Origin: Arenicola marina
Taxonomy: Eukaryota > Annelida > Polychaeta > Arenicolidae
Direction of reading: 5' to 3'
Assembly (NCBI GenBank): GCA_964019135.1
Contig: OZ025255.1
Location: 39,586,811-39,650,810, forward strand
Length of the DNA stretch: 64,000 nt
The notes under the pieces were generated by a model. The model was given only the letters and a program-made list of their open reading frames with translations. It was not told the origin of the DNA and ran no database searches. This document shows, in pieces, positions 23,693 through 35,948 of the stretch (positions are counted from its first letter, which is position 1; each line of letters opens with the position of its first letter). Position numbers and translations under genes: made by a program.

Positions 23693-26600
23693 CACTAAAG
23701 CGGTGTCTCAGTAAACAGTGCGTCACTAAGCGGTGTCTCAGTAAAAGGTCCGTCGCTAGGCGGTGTCTCAGTAAAAGGTCCGTCACTAAGCGGTGTCTCA
23801 GTGAAGAGTGCGTCACTAAGCGGTGTCTCAGTGAACAGTGCGTCATTTAGCGACGTCTCAGTAAACAGTGCATCGCTAAGTGGTGTCTCAGTGAAGAGTG
23901 CGTCACTAAGCGGTGTCTCAGGGAACAGTGCGTCAATAAGCGGCATCTCAGTGAACAGTGCGTCACTAAGTGGTGTCTCAATGAACAGTGCGTTACTAAC
24001 CGTGTCTCAGAGAACACTGCGTCACTAAGCAGTGTCTCAGTAAACAGTGCGTCACTAAGCGGTGTCTCAGTGAAGAGTGCGTCACTAAGCGGTGTCTCAT
24101 TGAAGAGTGCGTCACTAAGCGGTGTCTCAGGGAACAGTGCGTCAATAAGCGGCATCTCAATGAACAGTGCGTCAATAAGCGGTGTCTCAGTGAATAGTTT
24201 GTCACTAACCGGTGTCTGAGTGAACAGTGCGTCACTAAGCGGTGTCAAAGTGAACAGTGCGCCACTAGGCGGTGTCTCAGTAACCAGTGCATCACTAGGC
24301 CGTGTCTCAGTAAACGGTCCGTCACTAAGCGGCGTGTCAGTAAACAGTGCGTCATTAAGCGGTGTCGCCGTAAACAGTGCGTCACTAAGCAGTGTTGCAG
24401 TAAACAGTGCGTCACTAAGCGGTGTCTCAGCAAACGGTCCGTCACCAAGCGGTGTCTCAGTGAACAGTGCGTCACTAAGCGGTGTCTCAGTAAACGGTCC
24501 GTCACTAAGCGGTGTCTCAGTGAACAGTGCGTCACTAAGCGGTGTCTCAGTGAATAGTTCGTCACTAAGCGGTGTCTCAGTGACGTCACTGACTGAGCAG
24601 TGTCGCAGTAAACAGTGCGTCACTAAGCAGTGTCGCAGTAAACATTGCGTCACTGAGAGGTGTCTCAGGGAACAGTGCGTCACTGAGCAGTGTCGCAGTA
24701 AACAGTGCGTCACTAAGCAGTGTCGCAGTAACCAGTGTGTCATTAAGAGGTGTCGCAGTAAAGAGTGCGTCACTAAGCGGTGTGTCAGTGAACAGTGCGT
24801 CACTAAGCGGTATCTCAATAAACAGTGCGTCATTAAGCAGTGTCTCAGTGAACAGTGCGTCACTAAGAGGTGTCTCAGTGCACAGTGCGTCACTAAGCGG
24901 TGTCTAAGTAAACAGTGCGCTACTAAGCGGTGTCTCAGTGAACACTGCGTCACTAAGCAGTGTCTCCGTGAACAGTGCGTCACTAAGCAGTGTCTTAGTG
25001 AACAGTGCGTCACTAAGCAATGTCGCAGTAAACAGTGCGTCATTAAGAGGTGTCGCAGTAAACAGTGCGTCACTAAGCAGTGTCGCAGTAAACAGTCCGT
25101 CACTAAGAGGTGTATCAGGGAACAGTGCGTCACTAGGCAGTGTCGCAGTAAACAGTGCGTCACTAAGCAGTGTCGCAGTAAACCGTGCGTCACTAAGAGG
25201 TGTCGCAGTAAACAGTGCGTCACTAAGCGGTGTGTCAGTGAATAGTGCGTCACTAAGAGGTGTCTCAGTGAACAGTGCGTCACTAAGCAGTGTCTCAGTG
25301 AACAGTGCGTCACTAAGCAGTGTCTCAGTGAACCGTGCGTCACTGAGCAGTGTCGCAGTAAACACTGCGTCACTAAGAGGGGTCGCAGTAAACAGTGCGT
25401 CACTAAGCGGTGTGTCAGTGAACAGTACGTCACTAAGCGGTGTCTCAGTGAACAGTGCGTCACTAAGCGGTGTCTCAGTGAACAGTGCGTCGCTAAGCAG
25501 TGTCGCAGTAAACAGTGCGTCACTAAGCAGTGTCGCAGTAAACAGTGCGTCACTAAGAGGTGTCGCAGTAAACAGTGCGTCACTAAGCGGTGTGTCACTG
25601 AACAGTGCGTCACTAAGCGGTGTCTCAGTGAACAGTGCGTCACTAAGCAGTGTCAGTGAACAGTGCGTCACTAAGCGGTGTCTCAGTGAACAGTGCGTCG
25701 CTAAGCAGTGTCGCAGTAAACAGCACGTCACTAAGCAGTGTCGCAGTAAAGAGTGCGACACTAAGCCGTGTGTCAGTGAACAGTGCGTCACTAAGCGGTG
25801 TCTCAGTGAACAGTGCGTCACTAAGCGGTGTCTCAGTGAACAGTGCGTCACTAAGCAGTGTCTCAGTGAAAAGTGCGTCGCTAAGAGGTGTCTCAGTGAA
25901 CAGTGCGTCACTAAGAGTGGTCTCAGTAAACAGTGCGTCACTAAGCGGTGTCTCAGTGAACAGTGCGTCACTAAGTGGTGTTTCAGTGAACAGTGCGTCA
26001 CTAAGCAGTGTCGCAGTAAAGAGTGCGACACTAAGCCGTGTGTCAGTGAACAGTGCGTCACTAAGCGGTGTCTCAGTGAACAGTGCGTCACTAAGCGGTG
26101 TCTCAGTGAACAGTGCGTCACTAAGCGGTGTTTCAGTGAACAGCGCGTCACTAAGCAGTGTCGCAGTAAAGAGTGCGACACTAAGCCGTGTGTCAGTGAA
26201 CAGTGCGTCACTAAGCGGTGTCTCAGTGAACAGTGCGTCACTAAGCGGTGTCTCAGTGAACAGTGCGTCACTAAGCAGTGTCTCAGTGAAAAGTGCGTCG
26301 CTAAGAGGTGTCTCAGTGAACAGTGCGTCACTAAGAGTGGTCTCAGTAAACAGTGCGTCACTAAGCGGTGTCTCAGTGAACAGTGCGTCACTAAGCGGTG
26401 TTTCAGTGAACAGTGCGTCGCTAAGCAGTGTCTCAGTGAACAGTGCGTCACTAAGCAGTGTCTCGGTGAACAGTGTGTTACTAAGCAGTGTCTCAGTGAA
26501 CAGTGCGTCACTAAGCAGTGTCGCAGTAAACAGTGCGTCACTAAGATGTGTCTCAGTGAACATTGCGTCGCTAAGCAGTGTCGCAGTAAACAGCGCGTCA

Positions 26601-29600
26601 CTAAGCAGTGTCGCAGTAAAGAGTGCGACACTAAGCCGTGTGTCAGTGAACAGTGCGTCACTAAGCGGTGTCTCAGTGAACAGTGCGTCACTAAGCGGTG
26701 TCTCAGTGAACAGTGCGTCACTAAGCAGTGTCTCAGTGAAAAGTGCGTCGCTAAGAGGTGTCTCAGTGAACAGTGCGTCACTAAGAGTGGTCTCAGTAAA
26801 CAGTGCCTCACTAAGCGGTGTCTCAGTGAACAGTGCGTCACTAATAGTGGTCTCAGTAAACAGTGCGTCAGTAAGCGGTGTCTCAGTGAACAGTGCGTCA
26901 CTAAGCAGTGTCGCAGTAAACATTGCGTCACTAAGAAGTGCCGCAGTAAACAGTGCGTCACTAAGCGGTGTGTCAGTGAACAGTGCGTCACTAAGCGGTG
27001 TCTCAGTGAACAGTGCGTCACTAAGCAGTGTCTCAGTGAACAGTGCGTCACTAAGCAGTGTCGCAGTAAACAGTGCGTCACTAAGAGGTGTCTCAGTGAA
27101 CATTACGTCAATGAGCAGTGTCGCAGTGATCATTGCGTCACTAAGCGGTGTGTCAGTGAACAGTGTGTCACTAAGCAGTGTCTCAGTGAACAGTGCGTCA
27201 CTAAGCGGTGTCTCAGTGAATAGTTTGTCACTAAGCGGTGTCTCAGTGACGTCACTGACTGAGCAGTGTCGCAGTAAACAGTGCGTCACTAAGCAGTGTC
27301 GCAGTAAACATTGCGTCACTAAGAGGTGTCTCAGGGAACAGTGCGTCACTGAGCAGTGTCGCAGTAAACAGTGCGTCACTAAGCAGTGTCGCAGTAACCA
27401 GTGTGTCATTAAGAGGTGTCGCAGTAAAGAGTGCGTCACTAAGCGGTGTGTCAGTGAACAGTGCGTCACTAAGCGGTATCTCAGTAAACAGTGCGTCATT
27501 AAGCAGTGTCTCAGTGAACAGTGCGTCACTAAGAGGTGTCTCAGTGCACAGTGCGTCACTAAGCGGTGTCTAAGTAAACAGTGCGCTACTAAGCGGTGTC
27601 TCAGTGAACACTGCGTCACTAAGCAGTGTCTCCGTGAACAGTGCGTCACTAAGCAGTGTCTCAGTGAACAGTGCGTCACTAAGCAATGTCGCAGTAAACA
27701 GTGCGTCATTAAGAGGTGTCGCAGTAAACAGTGCGTCACTAAGCAGTGTCGCAGTAAACAGTCCGTCACTAAGAGGTGTATCAGGGAACAGTGCGTCACT
27801 AGGCAGTGTCGCAGTAAACAGTGCGTCACTAAGCAGTGTCGCAGTAAACCGTGCGTCACTAAGAGGTGTCGCAGTAAACAGTGCGTCACTAAGCGGTGTG
27901 TCAGTGAATAGTGCGTCACTAAGAGGTGTCTCAGTGAACAGTGCGTCACTAAGCAGTGTCTCAGTGAACAGTGCGTCACTAAGCAGTGTCTCAGTGAACC
28001 GTGCGTCACTGAGCAGTGTCGCAGTAAACACTGCGTCACTAAGAGGTGTCGCAGTAAACAGTGCGTCACTAAGCGGTGTGTCAGTGAACAGTACGTCACT
28101 AAGCGGTGTCTCAGTGAACAGTGCGTCACTAAGCGGTGTCTCAGTGAACAGTGCGTCGCTAAGCAGTGTCTCAGTGAACAGTGCGTCACTAAGAGGTGTC
28201 TCAGTGAACAGTGCGTCACTAAGCAGTGTCGCAGTAAACAGTGCGTCACTAAGCAGTGTCGCAGTAAACAGTGCGTCACTAAGAGGTGTCGCAGTAAACA
28301 GTGCGTCACTAAGCGGTGTGTCACTGAACAGTGCGTCACTAAGCGGTATCTCAGTGAACAGTGCGTCACTAAGCGGTGTTTCAGTGAACAGTGCGTCGCT
28401 GAGCAGTGTCTCAGTGAACAGTGCGTCACTAAGCAGTGTCTCAGTGAACAGTGTGTTACTAAGCAGTGTCTCAGTGAACAGTGCGTCACTAAGCAGTGTC
28501 TCAGTGAACAGTGCGTCACTAAGCAGTGTCTCAGTGAACAGTGTGTTACTAAGCAGTGTCTCAGTGAACAGTGCGTCACTAAGCAGTGTCAGTGAACAGT
28601 GCGTCACTAGGAGGAGTCTCAGTGAACAGTGCGTCACTAAGCGGTGTCTCAGTGAACAGTGCGTCACTCAGCGGTGTTTCAGTGAACAGTGCGTCGCTAA
28701 GCAGTGTCTCAGTGAACAGTGCGTCACTAAGCAGTGTCTCAGTGAACAGTGTGTTACTAAGCAGTGTCTCAGTGAACAGTGCGTCACTAAGCAGTGTCGC
28801 AGTAAACAGTGCGTTACTAAGATGTGTCTCAGTGAACATTGCGTCGCTAAGCAGTGTCGCAGTAAACAGCGCGTCACTAAGCAGTGTCGCAGTAAAGAGT
28901 GCGACACTAAGCCGTGTGTCAGTGAACAGTGCGTCACTAAGCGGTGTCTCAGTGAACAGTGCGTCACTAAGCGGTGTCTCAGTGAACAGTGCGTCACTAA
29001 GCAGTGTCTCAGTGAAAAGTGCGTCGCTAAGAGGTGTCTCAGTGAACAGTGCGTCACTAAGAGTGGTCTCAGTAAACAGTGCGTCACTAAGCGGTGTCTC
29101 AGTGAACAGTGCGTCACTAAGAGTGGTCTCAGTAAACAGTGCGTCAGTAAGCGGTGTCTCAGTGAACAGTGCGTCACTAAGCAGTGTCGCAGTAAACATT
29201 GCGTCACTAAGAAGTGCCGCAGTAAACAGTGCGTCACTAAGCGGTGTGTCAGTGAACAGTGCGTCACTAAGCGGTGTCTCAGTGAACAGTGCGTCACTAA
29301 GCAGTGTCTCAGTGAACAGTGCGTCACTAAGCAGTGTCGCAGTAAACAGTGCGTCACTAAGAGGTGTCTCAGTGAACATTACGTCAATGAGCAGTGTCGC
29401 AGTGATCAGTGCGTCACTAAGCGGTGTGTCAGTGAACAGTGTGTCACTAAGCAGTGTCTCGGTGAACAGTGCGTCACTAAGCAGTGTCGCAGTAAACAGT
29501 GGGTCACTAAGCAGTGTCGCAGTGAACAGTGCGTCACTAAGAGGTGTCTCAGTGAACATTACGTCACTAAGCAGTGTCGCAGTAAACAGTGCGTCACTAA

Positions 29601-29652
29601 GCAGTGTCGCAGTAAACAGTGCGTTACTAAGAGGTGTATCAGTGAACAGTGC
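23693..29652. repeat. 30-bp minisatellite, block B (about 6 kb) with higher-order structure
   Basis: Same unit and orientation as block A, about 200 units, with subtypes (GTCTCAGTGAA, GTCGCAGTAAA, AAGAGGTG, AAGCAGTG). The rare junction GTGACGTCACTGACTGAG occurs at 24580 and 27246, 2666 bp apart (89 units minus a 4-base deletion). That deletion (AGCAGTGTCAGTGAAC) itself recurs at about 25651 and 28587, 270 bp (nine units) further apart. A GAAAAGTGCGTCGC marker recurs near 25868, 26288, 26738 and 29008. Open frames of 598-978 codons occur on both strands and are repeat by-products. Confidence 0.95.
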
Positions 29653-31599
29653 TTGAGTGGTGTTTCGCCAATTACCCCTGACATAACCCGCCCTGTCCGC
29701 GTCCCCATCAGCTTTCAGACCCTTTGCCCTATGCCATACCTCGAGCTTCACCGTCTCGCGGCTGGGTGAGTCACGCGGCGGCAGCCTCTTTGGAACACTA
29801 GCCCACCACCAGACAAGTAGGGAAAAGAAAACCTCGGCGACGCAACGCCACACCCTTTGCTGTCCTCCTAACGAACTCAAACCTCATCCCGCGGATCCCT
29901 GATTTGCACCATATTTCCCTTTATAGTTCAGTCTGACTGGCTGGCTTGGCCGGAAACAAGCCTTGGGGCCGATAGATTTACTCCATACCCTCACGTACAA
30001 TAGTCAGCGGCAGCAACCAAAAGACAAGGCGCCTCACTACTGCCTCACGCACTTCCCTCTGCGCATGCGCCTGCCGATGCACCATTCATCGAGTGGGTAA
30101 AACTCGCATTCCATTAGCACTTTGTGTATATCCTTCTCTGTAGCCTGTCAAAATATAGTTTTTTCATCATTCATCGCCTAAGGAAAAAAAGTGGTCGAAA
30201 TTCTCCGACGAGTGGTTGGGTGTCGATCTTTGTATCATCTGTAGCAGACAAACTATACGGAGCCGGGAAGACTCATTTCCGGTGGATAATAGCGGCCGCC
30301 AGTATGCGAGGACCCGACCCCGGGCTCCCTACAAAGGGATCTGAAACCCACAACAGACAGGGCGGTGACGTCAGCCGGGCGTGGTTTGACACTCACGTGG
30401 GGAAAGTGGCAGTCACAGCGAATCACAACTATCAAGTGACGGGGTAGGGGAGGAAGCCGGGAGAAGGGAGTGGGTGAGGGGGGGGGGGCGTATTGTTAAT
30501 TGAATAGTGATATGATGAAAGCAAAAGCAAAAATCAGGCCGGGTACCTTTTCTATAATCACGAAAGCTTTTTGTCATTTCCGCCGAGACTAATATGGATG
30601 GGTTGATAAAACAGGACTGTAATAATATGGCCGGTATTGACAATGCAACAAATCTTGATGAGTGGCGACCAAACAATCGATAATAGATCAGATAGTGGAT
30701 AAAGTTGTCTGGTCTTCAAGTGACAACCCATTTCTATATTAGCTTTCGATATGGCTAGATTTATCGATAGAAATAGTTTGTGAGAATTTACTAATTAAAT
30801 AATAAAAATAATGAAAATAGTAAAATGGGGGCTTGTCCTTAATTTGTAAATCATGGCACAATTAGGGGACAGTTAGCAACTTTACAGAAATAATATGAGC
30901 AATGCGACTAGCATTACAATAACTCATTGGCCGGTTCATACGTTGCAAATACTTTCATTTTAATTAAGAATTATGCAATACATATACTTCAATCCTAATT
31001 AAGAAAGAAACAATATAATACAACTGTAAGCTGATGACAGCTTACACGCGGTGAAAACCGAACTGCGTTTTCAGTGGGCAATCGCAGCTCTCTAAGCGGA
31101 ATATTAAGGACGTGAGGTTCATGTGTAAGTTTAAAATGGGACTTACTTTGAAAGAGGTTTGGCATGGATTGTAAGATGAGTAATAGATGTGATGACGCGA
31201 GTAGTCTGTAAACCTTAATGAGTCCCATATACGATGTGGAATAACGTGTAGTCAGGGACCGTCTACTGGGATCGAGCGTTCAGTCTTGGTCCCGGCATTG
31301 TAGTATAGCAATGAACATGTTTGGTGGTGGGGTTTCGAGTCGATATCAGGTATCGGAAGCATCATGTGTTTCGGTGAAGCTTCTCTCAAATAATGGAATT
31401 AGTGACCCCCTATTGGCTGTACATGCAGTTTCTGTCATCAACGCGGAACGATCAAAGCCGCAATAACATAGATGTGGGTTCCGGTTTAATTGCTAATTAT
31501 AGGCAGGTGAAGGGTTCAAAGACATGTATATATCCAGAGGAACTGGTGTTTTGAGAAATAAGGTGATCAGTAGGTGCTCGATTTATTGAATGCATAATG
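29653..31599. other. unique region, no supported gene
   Basis: GC-rich just after the array and AT-rich later. A G-run lies at 30478-30488. The minus-strand frame reaching 29880 starts at TTG and carries a hydrophobic stretch before entering repeat codons, so I do not accept it as a gene. No RNA or transposon domain was recognised before 31.6 kb. Confidence 0.5.
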
Positions 31600-32330
31600 T
31601 CTAGAATAGCGTTTTAACCTGGGATATTTTGTAACGGGGAAAGAAATATTATTACAGGCCGTCTCATGCGTACAGCGCACCCGCTCTTTAAATGGGAACC
31701 TACACTTTCGTCACGAAACGTTGAACGATTGTCTCTGACTATTCCTTGATGTTTCGCGATGGTCTGGCTTTTAGTGTGATTACCGCGATACAATGCAGTT
31801 CCATATTCAAGAATCTGTCGTATATGACTTTTATATACAGATAACTTGGTTAGTGTACCAATGTTTCTTGAGGGTCGTCTTAAAAAAGAAAAAGATTTAC
31901 AGGCTTTCCCGATCAAATATGCGCTTTCCAACTCATATTACTTGATAATGTAAAGCCTTATGGCAGTGGATATTGACTCGAGTTTGGAATTTCCCAGGTA
32001 AAAATCTATTGAAGTGTGCGACTAGAGATACTTACTAAAAACCATGCACCCTGTCTTACTACTACTGAAAGTCACGCGCCATTGATCAGCCCACTGTCAC
32101 GTTCAAAATCGCGATTAACCGATGATACATTAACACTACAGTTTAACGCAAAGAATACCGACAGAAATAGCAATGTGTCGTCTGCGAAAAGAAAGACCTC
32201 ACATGCCAGTTCGTCAACGATGTCATTTAAAAATACAAGAAAAAGGATAGGTCCTAAGATGGAGCCTTGCAGTACGCCAAGCAGGATTCTCTCCCTTGTT
32301 CTAGAGATTCGTAGATATTATGTGTTAGAT
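31600..32330 (-). pseudogene. non-LTR retrotransposon (LINE) reverse transcriptase remnant
   Basis: On the minus strand, plus 32165-32280 encodes a reverse-transcriptase core: QGSILGPILF then FLNDI, and downstream the catalytic FADDTLLF (plus 32165-32188). The order and spacing match LINE polymerases, where QGSxLGP..F..(Y/F)INDI precedes FADD. Further along (plus 31614-31931, another frame) a segment with KACKSFSFLRR, SHIRQILEYGTALY and KHQ matches the region after the polymerase core of jockey/CR1-like elements, which usually reads LRRNL then VRP.LEY. Stops and at least one frame change separate the parts, so it cannot make a working enzyme. No 5' end, endonuclease domain or 3' tail is visible. 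Clade assignment is tentative. Confidence 0.8.
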
Positions 32331-32689
32331 GTATAATCTGATTGATTGTTGAATCATTCTCTTTAAATGTCAGCTCTCCGGTATAGTCTTTTGCCGTAAG
32401 GCGCCAGAAATTTCACAAAGACAAAATATTGGTCTAAATTACATATTGGCAGTAAAGCGCCACTGGTTGATATAATGCTCGGTGAAGTTGTTATAATGAA
32501 ATCCAAAAGTGATAAAAGCATAACTAGCTCAAGCGGCAATACTTGAACCCTAAAAGTACATGCGAGCGGTTAGATAAAACAATTTCACAAATGGTAAAGT
32601 AGCAAGTAAATATCGTTAAAGCCATGCAACTGAACCATGCGAAGGCACTTTCTGCATTAGAATAATTGCAAATTGCAATGCATTCTACT
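32331..32689. other. unique stretch, nothing recognised
   Basis: AT-rich DNA between the LINE remnant and the first locus copy. Confidence 0.4.
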
Positions 32690-32867
32690 TTAGCCTCTGC
32701 AATAAACGGTGGTGACGATGACATCTAAGAGATGACCAGGATTCCACAAGCAATGATAGCTGGTACACTGGTTCTCACGCGTCAACCTCGAGGAGGGTTG
32801 CGCTGTAGGAGTTATTGTCATCCAGTCATTACTACATACGCATTGATACGTGTAGATAGGATGATAG

Positions 32868-33215
32868 AGCTGTATGCTAGTTAGTATTGTATACATAGCC
32901 GCGCTTGCATTGTTGGGATGAATTATAAAGACAAGGCAATCGCCTGAAGAAACAACCGCTCATGTCTAATAAATAAAATCAATCATCCAGCTCTAAGGCA
33001 TAGTTTTATTTTTCTTTCGATCTTAACGTATTGTCGAATCATTTGCAGTTGCCAGCCTCCAAATGGTCCTACGGCTCTGAACAAACTCCTACAAAATAAC
33101 ATAAAATAGTTAGTGCACTAAGTACATTAGCTTCAATATTTTAAGACTCCAATAATTATTTTAAATTCACAGTTAACCATGTTGAAAACACAAATAACGG
33201 ACAATTAGCGCAAGA
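32868..33215. repeat. locus repeat block W, copy A
   Basis: The stretch containing GGGATGAATTAT, GAAGAAACAACCGCTCATG and TTTCTTTCGATCTTAACGTATTG matches blocks at about 47850-48215 and 52440-52566 by eye, with many substitutions and indels. It marks one edge of a repeated locus whose other blocks (U, X, Y, Z) lie at 36.4-42.2 kb. Confidence 0.6.
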
Positions 33216-33324
33216 ATTCAGTGGGACACTGAAAATGAGGAAAATATAAGTGAATCTCAAAATTTTATGGAAACATTGAAGAGATGTTGGGATAAACGGC
33301 AATTTCCTTCAACGGCAATTTCGG

Positions 33325-33591
33325 CTACATGGCTACCTTCACTGGGCAGTTTGGGCTGATAGTGCCTTCAACGGGCAATGTGTCCACCGCAGGCTCTATT
33401 TCGGGCAATGTGCGCACTATAGGCGTTATGTAGGTTAATGTGGCCGCTGTAGGCGTTATTTTGAGCAATGCGCGCACTGTATTAACATATAGGAATGGAA
33501 CGTGGTTTGGGCCCGTTACGTCACTTGACACATCTCCCGCCCGCCGATTAAATGCCATATTAGAGCTTACATTAGCGTATATTCTCTTCAC
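33325..33591 (-). CDS. possible Pro/Thr-rich exon with 30-bp internal repeat
   Basis: Minus-strand open frame of 88 codons. Its 3' half holds degenerate 10-residue units ending in TL or TLP, for example YITPIVRTLP then EIEPAVDTLP; the DNA units are about 30 bp. Pro/Thr-rich stalks often lie between domains of secreted or membrane proteins, and this frame has the same orientation as the vWFA remnant 2 kb away. No splice site or start is established, so it may be a chance open frame over a small tandem repeat. Confidence 0.25.
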   Translation of the reverse strand: MKRIYANVSSNMAFNRRAGDVSSDVTGPNHVPFLYVNTVRALLKITPTAATLTYITPIVRTLPEIEPAVDTLPVEGTISPNCPVKVAM

Positions 33592-33798
33592 TCAGTATTA
33601 ATAATCCTTTGAATTTTACTTTTTATTTCATTTGACGTCATTAAATCGATCACGAAAATATTACGTCATTTTTGACGCACAGTTATACGCACAGCCAAAA
33701 CAGTTACGCGCGGCACAAGTTGACCCTGAAGACGATGTGTGTGTGTCAAATAAACCGGAAGTCGCCATATAGCTGAGTAATAGCCCACGTTAAATGTG

Positions 33799-33862
33799 TG
33801 ACGTTATGAAGCCAAGGTGACGTCATGACGCCATGGTGACGCCATGACGTGACGCACGACAA
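33799..33862. promoter_or_regulatory. cluster of CRE-like TGACG half-sites
   Basis: A full TGACGTCA palindrome at 33818 is embedded in closely spaced TGACG, GTGACG and CGTCA words in both orientations, with a CCATGG centre. Further TGACGTCA palindromes lie at 34928 and 35036. Such words bind CREB/ATF proteins in animals. Whether they act here is unknown, and local duplication of one word could also explain the cluster. Confidence 0.3.
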
Positions 33863-34561
33863 CGTCCAAGTAGCAGCACGCAAACTTTCACTGCCACAAC
33901 TGATGGGATTAAAGACATAGGCAATAGAGAGACCAGTACTTCAGTTATGGCTTGAAGAAATGGCCAAAATACCAATTAGTGCGTCATTACGGAGACACAA
34001 AGCGGGCAGAACAGAACAAAGAGCACTGCCGGCGAAAGGGAAATAGCAACTAATTAGTTTCTTTTATTATTTTTAACTTTAGAGAATGTTCCCTACTATT
34101 TGGCACAAAGATCATAGCTCTAGCGCGATTGTTGATACATTTTTCAAGATAGACATAATCTCCATTGACTCATTGTCGGCAGCGCAGGAAAAGGGTCTTC
34201 TCTATTCGTGATCGGCCCAAACGGAGCCTTTAGAGGACGTAAATTTACCTTTAAGTAGGAAGTACCTTTACGGATAATCTATCCCTGGACGAGAAAATAA
34301 ATACTCGCATTGAAAAGACAGTCACCACTTTTGGTAGGCTGAACTACCTACGGAATAGAGGGAATAGAGGGAATAGATGACCACGACGGGATCTGGTTTT
34401 GGAAAACTGGGTTTGAAACGCCGATCTAGGCGTCCAGTGAGTAATGACTGAGACTAAACGACAGGTCATCGATGCGACGATTGAGGTATTACTTAAACCA
34501 AAACAAAACTACAATTCCATCGTCCTTTTTAGAAAAAAATACCACAATCCGTATGTTTATC
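33863..34561. other. unique region, nothing recognised
   Basis: Only a small GGAATAGAG triplication at about 34353-34377 stands out. Confidence 0.4.
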
Positions 34562-34832
34562 ATGGGCACAAATGTTTTGATGCCATGGAAACAAACTTAG
34601 AAAGTGCGATCGCCGCTTTGACTGATTTGCATGCATGAAGGATCGTTGGAAGAATCGTGGCGATTTGAGCGCCAATCGGCTTGGCCGTTTTTGGCATGAT
34701 GAGGCTAAATAATTTTCACCATTGTAATAGATATCGACTTTTAATATGGGAATGCCCATAGGAAGACGTTGCGCCCTCTATCGGGAAAAGTAAAATAGAA
34801 ATGATCTATTTTGAAGTAGGAAACAACCGGGT
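34562..34832 (+). repeat. interspersed repeat family D, copy 1
   Basis: Shares with 55496-55747 the landmarks TGCCATGGAAAC, GTGCGATCGCCG, GGAAGAATCGTGGCGATTTG, GGCATGATGA and a terminal GCCCTCTA. A partial third copy lies at 55856-55930. No coding capacity or terminal inverted repeats are evident. The CCCTCTA end resembles short DNA-transposon derivatives, but the class is not established. Confidence 0.6.
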
Positions 34833-35387
34833 GGTAAAATTAGTGGTTCTATGTGCCGAATCCGATCTCTTTATTTCGAATATTAACTGTGCAATGAATT
34901 CACTTCGTATTCAAATCTTTTATTTTTTGACGTCACGACGGTGAACATTTTCGGCAAAATGGGTCATATCGACTCCCTGAGCAAAACTTTGGAAGTTGAC
35001 GAAATATCCATCTCGTGTAAACATGACATGACTTATGACGTCATTTTGTCCAGAAACGAGTATGACGAGTCAGAAAATGACCCATAATAAAGTTGCGTCT
35101 CCTAATTAGTGGAACATTTTGTCACCATTCGCATGTCTCTACGATCAATATTAAGCCAACCCCAGCACTTGTACGCTCTTCCCATTATAGAATGATCTTT
35201 GACCTTGAGGGGTGAGTAACAAAGATGCAGGTGTTTGGGCAGTGAGACTGATGGAAGAAATGGAATATACATACAAACAAACCAAAAAACAAACATATTA
35301 ACTGGACCAACTGACATAATGAGAAAAAATCGTGACTGTTCCTCATTAATGGTTGCTTTGGAAGTGATCTTACAATGATAAACTTAC
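34833..35387. other. unique stretch, probable downstream intron of the vWFA remnant
   Basis: No exon recognised. If the GTAAGT at plus 35387-35382 is a real donor, this is intronic on the minus strand. Confidence 0.35.
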
Positions 35388-35665
35388 TGCTGGTCTCAGC
35401 TGTGGTCGTATCAGGCCCGGGTTGCTCAGGCACACACCGCTCGCAACACTCGCGTTACGAACTGCGGGAGAATAGCGAGGTTCCGGGACCTGCTCCGTGG
35501 GTCGCCAGCGCCTGAAGATATGACACCTGGATGTGTCCGATCCCCATGGCAATGATCTCATGACCTTCAGCCTTGATCATCTGCACGGCGGTCCGTGTTT
35601 CTACTGGTCTCGAGGTTTTGTCATTGGTCACCACAGCGATCTTTGTGGGCACGCCAGGCCTGCCA
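35388..35665 (-). pseudogene. vWFA domain, C-terminal half exon (frame-broken)
   Basis: On the minus strand the exon follows a clean acceptor (TTATTGCAG) and ends at a GTAAGT donor. The frame reads GRPGVPTKIAVVTND then SRPVETRT, MIKAEGHEIIAMGIG and SYLQALAT, the typical beta-strand/helix pattern of the second half of a von Willebrand factor A domain in secreted adhesion proteins. After LAT the expected continuation (NLAILPQFVTRVL then RAVC) lies in another frame, and the following VPEQPGPDTTTAETSS returns to the first frame. Straight reading stops after 16 more codons. Two compensating frame changes suggest a decayed gene or assembly indels. A Pro/Thr-rich linker after the domain is consistent with a mosaic extracellular protein. 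Confidence 0.7.
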
Positions 35666-35948
35666 CTGCAATAACGCATCAATAATGATTGGTATATGTT
35701 GCCCCATGTTACTTGTGCGAAATGACGAAAGCACTATACTATAAGTGACGGTAGGCATATATAGATACCACCAATACCACCAACCGGCATTTGTGTGACA
35801 ATGGGTCAAACCTGATATAACACTCGATATCGTACTACTAAGAAAATATTTTTTTACAAAGTCAACGTTGATAGAACACAATGTATGGTACTGACTGATT
35901 ATTGAATATTTTCCTAGCAGCAAGCAGACCAAGATTGGTGTTTGCGGA
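35666..35948 (-). other. probable intron between vWFA half-exons
   Basis: AT-richer DNA between the two halves of the domain. The acceptor side is clear; the donor of the upstream exon is not. Confidence 0.4.

Noticed and set aside
25643..29880. 978- and 433-codon minus-strand frames with decapeptide repeats (FTETPLSDAL type), one with a hydrophobic N-terminus
   Set aside because: The unit is 30 bp and four of six frames are open by composition. The N-terminal extension starts at TTG, and no splice or promoter evidence supports it.
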